Shown piece after piece: positions 28,237 to 37,009 of a stretch of 64,000 nucleotides of DNA. Position numbers and translations under genes: made by a program. The DNA comes from Stentor roeselii (Eukaryota > Ciliophora > Heterotrichea > Heterotrichida > Stentoridae): NCBI GenBank assembly GCA_006503475.1, contig RSEH01000038.1, forward strand, positions 141,253 to 205,252. The letters are read 5' to 3'. A model generated the notes under the pieces. The model did no database searches. It was not told the origin of the DNA and worked only from the letters and a program-made list of their open reading frames with translations. The first letter of the stretch is position 1. The number at the start of each line of letters is the position of its first letter.

Positions 28237-28764
28237 TCACTCAGTTTCCCACCCAAGCAATTTATGATACTTATTGCGAATCCAATAACAAGCATCAACA
28301 ACTTTTTCAACATAAGTATCAGGAGTATCAAGAGCCTGTTCCCCAACCTCTCCATCCTGATCATAAATATTAGTCCACCACCATTCATGATTGCGAACGA
28401 CATCTCTTCTACGTTTATCCATTTCAATCTCACATTCCTGCACCATGCATTTTTTCATATCATTATACTTATCAATGCAAACAGTGGTTTCCTTCATCGA
28501 GTTTTCATAAGAACACAAAGTAAAAGCATTGGCTGATTCAAAACACTTGAGTCGTGCAGCCTGCATCGCTTCATCTTTCAGGTCTTCTTCGCGGATCCTT
28601 CTCAGCATGTTGAGTTTCCAGTGATAAGTGTATTTTGGAGGGCGGGTCTTGACGAGGTAAGCTCCGAACTCGGGCTTGAATATCGGGCAGTACTTGCGGA
28701 TGTTTATGTTTTTCTGCTCTTTTGCCAGCGCTTTAAGCACTGAGTTCTCGTCATGCTGCTTCAT
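28237..28764 (-). CDS. Twin CX9C (CHCH) mitochondrial protein
   Basis: A 175-residue protein with a twin CX9C motif: Cys74/Cys84 (CFESANAFTLC) and Cys96/Cys106 (CIDKYNDMKKC). Twin CX9C proteins are imported into the mitochondrial intermembrane space and oxidised by Mia40/Erv1; many are respiratory-complex subunits or cytochrome-oxidase assembly factors. The C-terminal half is acidic/aromatic (NHEWWWTNIYD), with no TM segment. Further cysteines occur in the first and last thirds. Which complex it serves cannot be told from sequence alone. Confidence 0.75.
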   Translation of the reverse strand: MKQHDENSVLKALAKEQKNINIRKYCPIFKPEFGAYLVKTRPPKYTYHWKLNMLRRIREEDLKDEAMQAARLKCFESANAFTLCSYENSMKETTVCIDKYNDMKKCMVQECEIEMDKRRRDVVRNHEWWWTNIYDQDGEVGEQALDTPDTYVEKVVDACYWIRNKYHKLLGWETE

Positions 28765-28783
28765 ATTTAATGTATTACAAAGC

Positions 28784-29410
28784 TTATGAGAATTCGCTGT
28801 TGCAGTTTGAAGCTGGAAGATCGTTCACTGAAGGTGACAATCTGTGACCAGGACTTTCAGGTGGGATAGAAATTGGCGTCAGTTCTTCACCTTGATTTAC
28901 TAAAAGATCTTGCCCACATTTCAGTCGTATGTAAGCGCTCCAGACAGTTTTCACCATTAATAAAAGCACAAAAGGGCCTAGGAGTTCATTAATGAAGGTC
29001 ATGAAGTTTTTAAAGGTCAGGATCATGTTGTGAATTTCATGAATTATTATCCTGACTAGTGAGAGAAAGGTCATAATGAAAAATTCAATCTTTTTAAAGT
29101 TTGAGTACTTTTTCAGGTCTGGTGGGTAACTCTGGATAATCCCTCGACATCCGACCAAAGCGAAAGGAATTGCTGTTAGAGTTGTTAGACATTGGAGAAC
29201 TTTTAATGAGAGAGCAACGCTTTCTTCTTCCCATATGAATATTTTCCATAAATAATGAGAACCTGCTAAAAGGTTTATTATTCCGATGAGAACATCAAAA
29301 ATCGCAATGTAAACAACTCCAATTTTCAACGAAAAGACCATACAAAAACTTTTGAAAGGTGATCCAAGCACTTTCAAGAACTTTTCATTTTCCACATCAA
29401 CCTGTTCCAT
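28784..29410 (-). CDS. Four-TM membrane protein, unknown
   Basis: A 208-residue protein with four hydrophobic segments (IGVVYIAIFDVLIGIINLLA; LQCLTTLTAIPFALVGC; FFIMTFLSLVRIIIHEI; LLGPFVLLLMVKTVWSAYI) and a hydrophilic C-terminal tail rich in Ser/Pro. The layout resembles small tetraspan proteins such as LAPTM or MARVEL types, but signature residues are not evident. It is part of the tightly spaced minus-strand cluster, 19 bp after the CHCH start and 7 bp before the next stop. Confidence 0.65.
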   Translation of the reverse strand: MEQVDVENEKFLKVLGSPFKSFCMVFSLKIGVVYIAIFDVLIGIINLLAGSHYLWKIFIWEEESVALSLKVLQCLTTLTAIPFALVGCRGIIQSYPPDLKKYSNFKKIEFFIMTFLSLVRIIIHEIHNMILTFKNFMTFINELLGPFVLLLMVKTVWSAYIRLKCGQDLLVNQGEELTPISIPPESPGHRLSPSVNDLPASNCNSEFS

Positions 29411-29417
29411 TTATTAA

Positions 29418-31085
29418 TTATCCCAACTTAGGAAAGTCAATATGCACTCTTTTATTTTCTTTAGCAGTCATAACAGACCTTCTCCTAAGCAACGAAGACT
29501 GTCTAGTAGGATTTCTATCATCATCATCAGTAGTCTCAAATACTTTTTGCAAGGAATAGTTAAGTCCAGGACTTGCAGTTTCTCCAGCCATCCAGTTGAT
29601 TAAACTATTGAAATTCTTCAGAAGTTCATATCTTTGTTTCTTGACCTGTGCTGGGGGTTCACCATTTTTTACCATAGTGCGACATAAAGCGAAGACCAAA
29701 GAAGTTCCTTGTTCAACCTGCCGTTTAAGTAGATGAAGACTTTCATTGACTTCGATGTACTCGATTCTCCTGCACATGTTGTCGTAGATCTCGTAAATGT
29801 CCTGCTTGTCAGCCTTCCTGTCAACAGTTTCCCTGAACTCAGCAATTGTGTTGGCGAAATTACTCACGTCGAAGTTTTCTCTTTTCAAGGTCTCGAAACG
29901 CTCTAAAAGGTAATCAAAGTTCGACTTTACTTTATCAACCAAGGCACATTGGGCAAGGAAGCGATTTTCATTGTCTTTAGTGAAATTGATCATGCCTCTT
30001 TTGATACTGTCAACCACTTCCATTGAAGCGAATAACTCCAACTGCTTCTTTATTTGAGAAATTTGGTCCTTTTCTGCCTTGTCTAGAAGAATTTCATCGA
30101 ATCTTTCAACGACTTTTTCAAATCTTTCAATTGTTACTTTGAATCTATGCATGTTTGTTGAAAAAGTTGCTACTTGTGTCTTGGTGTCTGTGATAAAAGC
30201 GAGGAGCTCATCTTTTGGCATGAATTTCGAGATGATGTCTTGAATGATGTTGATATCTGCTTTCCAAGGCCGTGATTCAAGTGCTTTTTTCACAACATTT
30301 ATCTTGTCAGTAGAGGCTTTTCCTGATTTATTCGCGTATTCTTTTGCTGATAAAATTCCTTCATTTACTTCATTGAACATTTTTTCAAATACGTATTTCT
30401 GTGATTCGAAAACTTTGTGTGTGACATAAGCCTGGTTGAACTCATTTGCAAGAGTTTGAGTGAAATCTTTTAGTTTTTGATCAACTTGCTCTATCGTCAT
30501 GAAGGTCACCAACTTTTTCTTGATTTTTTCTACGGCTTTTGAAAGCTCTTGGAATTGGTAGATCGTTACACAATCGTTCACTCTTGACTTTAATGTGTCG
30601 AAACTTGTCAGAGGCGTCATTGTTCGGATGATTGTTCGCATTTCTTCGATTTGATTTAAACTTGCTTTTTTATCTACATCTTTTCGAATTTCTTTTATGT
30701 ACATCGTGTTTTCTCCTCCGATGTGCTTTGCTGAAAAAATTTCTGAGTTCATCTCTTTTAGTGACTCGGTAAATTTGTATACTTCGTCTTTTACTGCACC
30801 GATTTCCATTGAGGTGTCATAAATTTCGTTGCTTAATTCGTGTTTTAGGTCTTGAAGTTTTTCGTCGTTTAGTTTGTTCATGTGAGCTACGTCTCTCATT
30901 ATTTCATCTTTGACGTCCATGACCAACAGAGAAAAGTTCGAGACATTATTAGCCTGAGAGATATGATGTCGTTTTCTGATATCCTGAATATCTTGAATAA
31001 ACTGAAAAATCGGCGCAAGCGAAGTTTTAAAATTACTAAGTTCATTTTGCAAAGCCAAAAACTGTCTGTTAAACTCGAGTTCCAT
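29418..31085 (-). CDS. Long coiled-coil protein, probably cytoskeletal
   Basis: A 555-residue protein, helical almost throughout and rich in Glu, Lys, Asp and Phe. It has many repeated DKxxKxxIxxI-type segments (DVDKKASLNQIEEMRTII, RKADKQDIYEIYDNMCRRIE, DKAEKDQISQIKKQLEL) spaced ~50-60 residues apart, suggesting a repeated helical module. The C terminus is basic/Ser-rich (PTRQSSLLRRRSVMTAKENK). No known domain. It may be a ciliary or basal-body structural protein by analogy only. Confidence 0.68.
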   Translation of the reverse strand: MELEFNRQFLALQNELSNFKTSLAPIFQFIQDIQDIRKRHHISQANNVSNFSLLVMDVKDEIMRDVAHMNKLNDEKLQDLKHELSNEIYDTSMEIGAVKDEVYKFTESLKEMNSEIFSAKHIGGENTMYIKEIRKDVDKKASLNQIEEMRTIIRTMTPLTSFDTLKSRVNDCVTIYQFQELSKAVEKIKKKLVTFMTIEQVDQKLKDFTQTLANEFNQAYVTHKVFESQKYVFEKMFNEVNEGILSAKEYANKSGKASTDKINVVKKALESRPWKADINIIQDIISKFMPKDELLAFITDTKTQVATFSTNMHRFKVTIERFEKVVERFDEILLDKAEKDQISQIKKQLELFASMEVVDSIKRGMINFTKDNENRFLAQCALVDKVKSNFDYLLERFETLKRENFDVSNFANTIAEFRETVDRKADKQDIYEIYDNMCRRIEYIEVNESLHLLKRQVEQGTSLVFALCRTMVKNGEPPAQVKKQRYELLKNFNSLINWMAGETASPGLNYSLQKVFETTDDDDRNPTRQSSLLRRRSVMTAKENKRVHIDFPKLG

Positions 31086-31114
31086 ATATAATAAAACCTA
31101 ACTTCTATTCAAGA

Positions 31115-31840
31115 TTAAATATACAAAACATCAGCTTCTCCGGGGTTGAATCTTTCCCAAACCCTGGCACAAGCCAAGGCAAGAATTTCCTCTTCTTTAC
31201 TACACTGCCTGATAACAACCCTGCACTTATTCTCGCTGATTTCAATGCAGCAATGGTTATCCCCCTGCGTATTGACAAACATTTCATACCTTTCGCTGTA
31301 TCCGAAGCGTCTGACTTCAGAGTTTCGACTTCCCCATTCTTTCAGCTGGCATACAAACCCGAAGTTCGGGTCAATAGTAGGTTGCGACGCCAAAAGACAG
31401 TTATAAGCTTCCTGCTCCGAATAGCCCCTCGCCATCAAATAAGCCAAAACCACAGCAGCTGCTCGGGAAGTGCCCTTCACACAATGAATAAGCACTTTTC
31501 CTTTACCACTGACACTTTCTAGTATAAAGTCAAGGGCAAAGTACAGGAAAAACAAGATGTCGACCTTCGGATTATCAGGCATTTTCATTGAAAAATACTG
31601 CAAAACACTGGAAAAGCAATTCGGACATTTCGACTCACCTGCCAAGTTCAACACATGAGTGATGCGAGCAGAACTCAGGACTTCCCAGTCTTTAGCAGCT
31701 TCGTATCCTGAGATGAAGATGTTCGGCAGGACCTCGAAGACCTTTGCAGAGACTTTCGGCTCGTTTGTAAAGCTTTCAACAGAAACTTTTAAAGTAGGGG
31801 GCCTGAGCCGAGCTTTGCGTGGGATTGTTTCGGTAGACAT
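31115..31840 (-). CDS. Dual-specificity protein phosphatase
   Basis: A 241-residue phosphatase. The catalytic loop is HCVKGTSR at residues 119-126 (HCX5R, nucleophile Cys120, Arg126). The general acid is probably Asp89 (MPDNPKVDI). The usual DSP start lies at ~38-48 (VLPNIFISGYEAAKDW). After the domain comes a ~75-residue extension (RRFGYSERYEMFV...VLYI) that resembles a single gelsolin-like module, as in plant MKP1, but I hold that loosely. DSPs of this group inactivate MAP kinases; a MAP3K-like kinase lies 4 kb away. Confidence 0.9.
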   Translation of the reverse strand: MSTETIPRKARLRPPTLKVSVESFTNEPKVSAKVFEVLPNIFISGYEAAKDWEVLSSARITHVLNLAGESKCPNCFSSVLQYFSMKMPDNPKVDILFFLYFALDFILESVSGKGKVLIHCVKGTSRAAAVVLAYLMARGYSEQEAYNCLLASQPTIDPNFGFVCQLKEWGSRNSEVRRFGYSERYEMFVNTQGDNHCCIEISENKCRVVIRQCSKEEEILALACARVWERFNPGEADVLYI

Positions 31841-31864
31841 TTTTATTAGTTTCAGTAAATTACA

Positions 31865-33214
31865 TTAAAACTCACGGAATCGCCTTCCAGCTACTGTTGT
31901 TCCCAGTCGAGGACTCCTGGTTTTTGATGACAAGTTGATTATGTTGGAAAGGTCGAGCACGTAGTTTAAAGGAGTCTTTACTCGAGGAGTCGGGTTTTTG
32001 TATTGTCTGTGAACTGAATGATTATTACCGAGACTTGCGGGCAGAAGGCTGCTGGGAATCGCGTAGGATGTGATTGGACGGTAAGAGACTGGAGAGTTTG
32101 ATGTTCCCATTGTTCGGTTCCTTGAATGTTTTTCTAATTTTTCTGGAATTGCTTCTGAAAGGTTTTGGGATCTTCGGAGTTTTAAGGCTTCTGGAAGCTT
32201 TTTACCGGCCTTTCGCATGTGGACTAGAAGACGGTAGGCTGCGGTTCCTGGGTTTGGCTTTTGGAGGTTTTCTTTTAGAGATTGGATGTTGTAGCCGAGA
32301 GATGTTAGTTTTGATAGGATTTCTTCCTCGTTTTCGACCTTTTCTGGCTGGTAGACGTCTTTTATGTTGTGGTGCTTTGTGAACCAGGGATGATTTCTGA
32401 TCTTGTCTATTGTATAACGCTTTTCAGGGTCAGTCACCAAAACCTTCCTAAGCAAGTCAGTAGCTTCTACACTGACCCAGTTCGGTATCTTAAACTCACC
32501 TCCAATGATTTTTTTGTATAAGTTCGAGGTATTATTATCTTCAAAAGGCAAATACCCACAAAGCATAGCAAACAATATAACCCCACAACTCCAAACATCA
32601 ACCTGTGCCCCATGATATCTTTTTCCAGCAATCATTTCAGGGGCAGCATAGCAAGGACTTCCACAAGCAGTTTTTAAAGTTTCGCCATTAGGATAAAGGT
32701 TACTAAGTCCAAAATCAACGATTTTGATTGACTTTTTATGATCAAGTAGTAAGTTTTCAGGTTTCAAGTCACGATGAACAATTCTAAGCTTCTGAAGGTA
32801 CTCAAGTCCAGAGAGTATCTGGGCAAGGTACTTGCAAGACTCATGTTCATTGAGTCTATGCTTAGCGACAATATAATTGAAAAGTTCTCCGCCTTCAGCG
32901 AGTTCCATGACAAGCAGCAACTGTTTCGAGGTCTCAATAATTTCATAGAGTTGTATGATGTGAGGATGATTCACCTGCCTAAGGATCTTTATTTCTCTTG
33001 AGACTCTTTCAGAGTCACCTCTCGTCTTGATTTTGTCTTTTTCCAGGATTTTGACAGCGACTTTTGAATTCAAAATTGAATGAACTGCCATTCTGACCTT
33101 TCCAAAAGTGCCTTTACCAATCGATCTTCCAAGAATGTAGTTTCCAACGACATTGGACTGGTTCTCTGCTCGGGTTTCTAAACTGTTGGACCGTGACCTG
33201 CATGAAGATTACAT
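31865..33214 (-). CDS. SNF1/AMPK-related protein kinase; start codon split by a 15-bp intron
   Basis: CDS is complement(join(31865..33197, 33213..33214)), 444 residues. The first two bases AT (33214-33213) join G of 33197 to make ATG; the mature start is MSRSNSLETRAENQ. Only then is the glycine loop GKGTFGKV (28-35) complete. Other motifs: VAVKIL, HRDLKPENLL, DFGLSN, GSPCYAAPE, DVWSCGVIL. A UBA-like segment follows the kinase (NEEEILSKLTSLGYNIQSL), as in SNF1/SnRK/MARK kinases. The C-terminal ~100 residues are basic and Ser-rich. These kinases sense energy state or polarity. Without splicing the message reads ATG TAA. Confidence 0.92.
33198..33212 (-). other. 15-bp intron inside the start codon (AT|G)
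   Basis: On the minus strand it reads GTAATCTTCATGCAG, A at position 10. Exon 1 supplies AT (plus any 5' UTR); exon 2 begins GTCACGG. Unspliced RNA also reads ATG at this point, but with TAA as the next codon. Confidence 0.8.
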
Positions 33215-33274
33215 CTGAAATTAAATTATCTTATTTGAATGACTGGGAAAAATTAGCCGTGATTGGAAGATAAA

Positions 33275-33571
33275 TTAATCATCATCGTTTTCCTCGGATT
33301 TGTAGGTGCAACCATAAAGACACGCCGTGAGGCAGTCTTCAGAGGTTTTAGTCCCTGGAGCCCTTGCGAAGAATTTCGACCAGGCGGGCTTCGCTTCTTC
33401 TTCGCCGCCGATTTCGTGCTTGATGCAAAGATTTGAACAGTAATCAGTCTTGCATTCGATGATGCCTCCGTCACTGTCACAGGCTTTTTTACAGAAAAGA
33501 CGGCCTGGGTTCGCAGGGCCGTATTCTTGGTTACAGGCTTGATAACACTCGCTAATGTTGAAGACTGACAT
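33275..33571 (-). CDS. Small cysteine-rich protein
   Basis: A 98-residue protein with ten cysteines: CYQAC, CKKAC, CKTDYCSNLC and CLTACLYGC, in a roughly regular spacing. There is no signal peptide, so it may be a cytosolic or intermembrane-space metal-binding or disulfide protein rather than a secreted one. The C terminus is acidic (SEENDDD). No family is recognised. It is divergent from the zinc-finger gene at 33589 with 17 bp between starts. Confidence 0.6.
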   Translation of the reverse strand: MSVFNISECYQACNQEYGPANPGRLFCKKACDSDGGIIECKTDYCSNLCIKHEIGGEEEAKPAWSKFFARAPGTKTSEDCLTACLYGCTYKSEENDDD

Positions 33572-33588
33572 TTATGATTATATTTATT

Positions 33589-34032
33589 ATGAGTGAAGAT
33601 GATGTGCCTTGCAGTAAGTGGTAAGTCATATTCAGTCATGTTATGGTTTCTAGGATGTCGATTTTCGTTCATGAAGCAAGATGCTCTGTTGAGAGAAATG
33701 AGAAAAAGAAAAATGATTCAAATGTAGAAAGATTTGAAATTGTTAAAAGGAATTGTGAAATTTGTTCGAATATGTTTGAAGAGAATGAATTTGATCAGCA
33801 TCTTTGTTGGTGTGAGTATTGTCAGAATCAATGGCAATTTTCTGGTGTTCGTTCTCATATGAATAGCTGTGGAGCCCAAACAGATTTTTGTAATCGATGC
33901 AATAATTATGTTCCGAGAATGAATTTTAGCACTCATGTTGCAGCTAATAATTGTGCTAGACCAGAACGTAATAAGAAAACTTTAGAAGAATTGCATGATG
34001 AAGTGCGCAACTATATAAAGGCTTATCGATAA
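33589..34032 (+). CDS. TRAF-type zinc-finger protein; one 15-bp intron
   Basis: CDS is join(33589..33620, 33636..34032), 142 residues. Exon 1 gives MSEDDVPCSK and the splice completes the first finger: CSKCHVMVSR, later HEARC. Further fingers: CEICSNMFEENEFDQHLCWC; CEYCQNQWQFSGVRSHMNSC; CNRCNNYVPRMNFSTHVAAN. This C-x2-C-x11-12-H-x3-4-C pattern matches TRAF/XAF1/TRAFD1-type fingers. A short helix ends the protein. Without the intron the first finger would be lost. An in-frame ATG at 33574 is possible but lies only two bases from the divergent start. Confidence 0.82.
33621..33635 (+). other. 15-bp spliceosomal intron in zinc-finger gene
   Basis: GTAAGTCATATTCAG, A at position 10. It interrupts a Cys codon (TG|T) of the first zinc finger; unspliced RNA stops at once (TGG TAA). 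Confidence 0.88.
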
Positions 34033-34359
34033 TTAGAATAATTTTTATTTTGCCAGGACATGATTGGGCATTAGGGTTTGTTTTTAGATGAATAAAAAGA
34101 TAGACTTTTTTAAGTAACTCTAGAATTTTCTATAGAGTGAAAAATAATATGATAATATTTAGATTAATTAAAGTAGTTCATATTATTATAATTAATTTTA
34201 GTTTATTATAAGCCTAAAATATGAATTATTCTAGACATTTTCCAATATAAGTATCATCAATCAAACTTAACAAAATCTAAATTAACATGCAACCAAACTG
34301 ATCTATTGATTTACTTAATACCGAATAAAATTCAAAAATTCTTTGGGTGTACTAGCGAA
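34033..34359. other. AT-rich convergent spacer, nothing recognised
   Basis: A 327-bp gap between two convergent genes, very AT-rich with short TTAAT/ATTAAT runs. No open frame, tRNA box or clear hairpin is seen. Confidence 0.6.
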
Positions 34360-35115
34360 TTAATTACCTTGTGGAACAATTAGACTCGAAATTTTATCTC
34401 TAGATAAACACTCAATTTTATTTAAATCATTAACAGGTGTTAATGATATAAGTTTTTCAACCAACATGTCTTTGCACCGATCCAGAGCCAAAGCATCGAG
34501 TCTGAGTCGAGGAAAAACATAATTAACCCACTGATTCCTGAAGTCAGTTTGATTAAACTGTTCCAAGGCACAAACAACACTGACCACAGCGATTTCATTC
34601 GTACTAAACTTGATGAGTTTGCTATCCAAATAGCAGCTCAAAACAAAAGCATCCGACCTTTCAAACAACCTGTTGAAGTTAATAGTTATCCCAGTCGCCA
34701 TCAGCAAAACCCTTAAAACCTCAGAAGCAGTCGGCAAAGCAACTTTCCAGTTCAAAGTTTGCAAAACGTAAATTTCTGTGATTTGGATGTGGACTGCTGA
34801 AAAGTTCTCTCCACTGAAACTTCGAACCTGCTGAAGGGTCCAGTTACCTTCACCGTGGTATTTACTGGAAATGAACAAACAAGTGATACCTAAAAGACGC
34901 AAGTTTGGAGGACTAAAGGAATTACTTTGCATGAAAATCTTGAATAACTCGATTGAAAGTTGAAAAGTATTCGCAGAGATTTGATTTGATTCAGAGATAC
35001 TGTAGAGCCATTTAAATACATTGTCGTAAATCCCTCGAGTAGAAGAACTTCCAATAACTGGAGCCGTTCTTGAGGAAAAGTACCGGAAAATCTCTGGGAT
35101 GTAGTTGCTTGTCAT
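34360..35115 (-). CDS. Cyclin-fold protein
   Basis: A 251-residue protein containing a cyclin box: FKWLYSISESNQISANTFQL, then LRLLGITCLFISSKYHGEGN, then VHIQITEIYVLQTLNWKVAL. Order and spacing match the N-terminal cyclin fold (helix 3 L-G-x-(T/A)-C-x-(F/L)-(I/L)-(A/S)-(S/A)-K-Y). A second helical fold follows to residue ~220. It should bind a cyclin-dependent kinase; no kinase partner is adjacent. It is short and lacks a long N-terminal destruction region, nearer to U/Y or small B-type ciliate cyclins. Frame runs to TAA at 34360. Confidence 0.85.
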   Translation of the reverse strand: MTSNYIPEIFRYFSSRTAPVIGSSSTRGIYDNVFKWLYSISESNQISANTFQLSIELFKIFMQSNSFSPPNLRLLGITCLFISSKYHGEGNWTLQQVRSFSGENFSAVHIQITEIYVLQTLNWKVALPTASEVLRVLLMATGITINFNRLFERSDAFVLSCYLDSKLIKFSTNEIAVVSVVCALEQFNQTDFRNQWVNYVFPRLRLDALALDRCKDMLVEKLISLTPVNDLNKIECLSRDKISSLIVPQGN

Positions 35116-35321
35116 TTATTTTTATATCAATTTAGCTGAATATTAGTTAAAGGGAAAGCCAGTGGATATTAAGACTATTCATTGATATGGGCATTTATGT
35201 TTTCATGATTTTCTTTTAATTTAATTGTTTATCTAGGATCTTAGATTTTTTACTTTGCATCTTGATAAGAGTGGGTTTTCGATAAGAATCTCTTAATGAA
35301 TTCATAATTTCAGACTTAATC

Positions 35322-35840
35322 ATGGAAGAACTTCCCAGACAGTCACTTCTGAAGACTGTGCTTTTAAGACCGATTTCTACTGTACCGACTTCCACCAGAT
35401 CAACAAGAAGTAACCTGCCTTTGACTCTGTCAATTAGAAAAATCACTCCAATGACTAAGCGCATTCCTTTGTGTGAATTGAAATTCATGGAAACAGGGAA
35501 TCAAACCATCACTCTTGGTAGAAAAATACGACAAAACAAATATCAAGATACTTCGAAGGACAATGAAGAAAGCCCGTCACTTCTGGTATCTGATGAGGCA
35601 GTTAAAGAATATTTGCGCACTTCTGAATCACTTCAGAATAAAACTCAGTTTCTGAAAAGGTTATCACGACTTACTCAAAAACCAAAAAATAAAGAACTTG
35701 AAGAAAAAACTATGAAAAAAAGTGTCAAATACTTAAAGAGAGAATTTTCTCAGGCGGAAAGTAGGAAAAAACATCAGAGGATGTTTGACCTTAATGATAT
35801 ATTTTCAATTGCTAACGGTAAATTAAAATTTAAAAAATGA
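35322..35840 (+). CDS. Basic hypothetical protein
   Basis: A 172-residue, strongly basic protein ending in TGA. The N terminus is Thr/Ser/Arg-rich (ISTVPTSTRSTRSNLPLTLS); the C-terminal half is Lys-rich and helical (FLKRLSRLTQKPKNKELEEK, ending IANGKLKFKK). No domain is seen. It sits in a 742-bp gap between cyclin and RUS genes; the 206 bp before it (35116-35321) show nothing else. Confidence 0.55.
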   Translation: MEELPRQSLLKTVLLRPISTVPTSTRSTRSNLPLTLSIRKITPMTKRIPLCELKFMETGNQTITLGRKIRQNKYQDTSKDNEESPSLLVSDEAVKEYLRTSESLQNKTQFLKRLSRLTQKPKNKELEEKTMKKSVKYLKREFSQAESRKKHQRMFDLNDIFSIANGKLKFKK

Positions 35841-35857
35841 TTTAGTGGTTTAGGGAG

Positions 35858-36901
35858 TTAATCTTGGTATTTGATTCTTAGAGAATTGGGAGATATGTAA
35901 GTTATAGATGTGTTCCAACCTGAATCAGCGAGTTGACTTATGCTAATTCCAGCTAGAGATACTTTGTTTGAAAGTTCGAATGCTTTTATGTAACCTTGGA
36001 TTAAATCACTTTCTGATGCGCTTTCTTCGAATAGTAAAAAAGTAACACCATCTTGAGTTCCCAGCAAGAATTTTTCAAACTTCTCAATATTTTCAAAAGT
36101 TTTCGAAACGCCAACTCTAATTTTAGGATTTTTGTAAGGTTTCAAAAAGACTTCTTTCTTCGAAGTTTCCGCAAAATTTAAAATTTTTCCATTTCTCATG
36201 AATTCATTTAAAACAATATCCATTCTCTGCTGATTCAAAGTGTTGATTTCAATAATTTTCAATCCCTGATAAGAAGCAAACAAATGAATAAAAGAAAATC
36301 CACAAAAGTAGCTAAAAGCAAAAGAATAAGAACTTGCCCAATACCCAAAAAAAGTACCAACAAAAGTTCCAAAAACGCAAGCGGCAGTAGTTTGAATAGT
36401 ATTTTTCGCTGTAATATCAGCCAAGTTATTATTATTCGCGAAGTTAAGATGAATAGCTGCTCTTGAAGCGCTTCCTGAAATCGCTGAGATGTTTTTTCCA
36501 AAGGTCCCAAGACTTGCCAGCAATAAAAAATACCCTGGGAACAAAGGACTGAGTATTTCAATAAAACAAGAAATGTTTATTGAGAAGGCCGAAACCCATT
36601 TTTGAAACTTCGAGTCTGCATCGAATTGATTCCCTGTCTTGCCTGCATAAAAAACCCCTCCAAGCTGGCCTAAGCCATCTTTAATCACCCAGTTTAAAGC
36701 CCCAGATGCTGTGAGTGAATCGATTCCTAAAGACAGAAGAAGCTGCTGTGTTGAAAGGACTCCTAAAGCACTGGAACTTGTTTGTTGAAGGAGATTGTAT
36801 TTAACGTAAGACATGTATTTACCTTTTACTGAATGTGGATAGTTTTCAGGTAAAAAAAAGTTCTTGTTCGTGTTTGAAATAAGTTTGTATCCATTTTTCA
36901 T
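35858..36901 (-). CDS. RUS-family (DUF647, root UVB sensitive) membrane protein
   Basis: A 347-residue protein with the RUS signature. It begins FFLPENYPHSVKGKYMSYVK and passes through LGVLSTQQLLLSLG, then ASGALNWVIKDGLGQLGGVF. It continues LFPGYFLLLASLGTFGKNIS, then SASRAAIHLNFA, then ADITAKNTIQTTAACVFGTF. These Gly-rich segments are the conserved core. RUS proteins occur in plants (RUS1-6), animals (RUSF1) and protists; plant forms affect vitamin B6-linked signalling and auxin transport, and the biochemical role is unclear. Several TM-like segments are present. The 108 bp up to the Dr1 stop is a likely 5' UTR/promoter. Confidence 0.9.
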   Translation of the reverse strand: MKNGYKLISNTNKNFFLPENYPHSVKGKYMSYVKYNLLQQTSSSALGVLSTQQLLLSLGIDSLTASGALNWVIKDGLGQLGGVFYAGKTGNQFDADSKFQKWVSAFSINISCFIEILSPLFPGYFLLLASLGTFGKNISAISGSASRAAIHLNFANNNNLADITAKNTIQTTAACVFGTFVGTFFGYWASSYSFAFSYFCGFSFIHLFASYQGLKIIEINTLNQQRMDIVLNEFMRNGKILNFAETSKKEVFLKPYKNPKIRVGVSKTFENIEKFEKFLLGTQDGVTFLLFEESASESDLIQGYIKAFELSNKVSLAGISISQLADSGWNTSITYISPNSLRIKYQD

Positions 36902-37009
36902 TTATCTGAGAAGCCATAATCTTGGTCATGATTTCCATTTAACCAAAAGACTTTTAAACACAAAAACTTCACATCTAAACTTTCCACATATAAAAAATTT
37001 TCATCAATC

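Noticed and set aside
33253-33672. A 139-residue minus-strand frame over the Cys-rich gene
   Set aside because: It spans two divergent genes in other frames and has low-complexity composition; the Cys-rich 98-residue frame is better supported.
34352-34367. Possible 16-bp intron at the 3' end of the cyclin gene (GTAATTAATTCGCTAG)
   Set aside because: It lacks the A six bases from the 3' end seen in all confident introns, and splicing would only swap a two-residue tail for a six-residue tail, with no conserved sequence gained.
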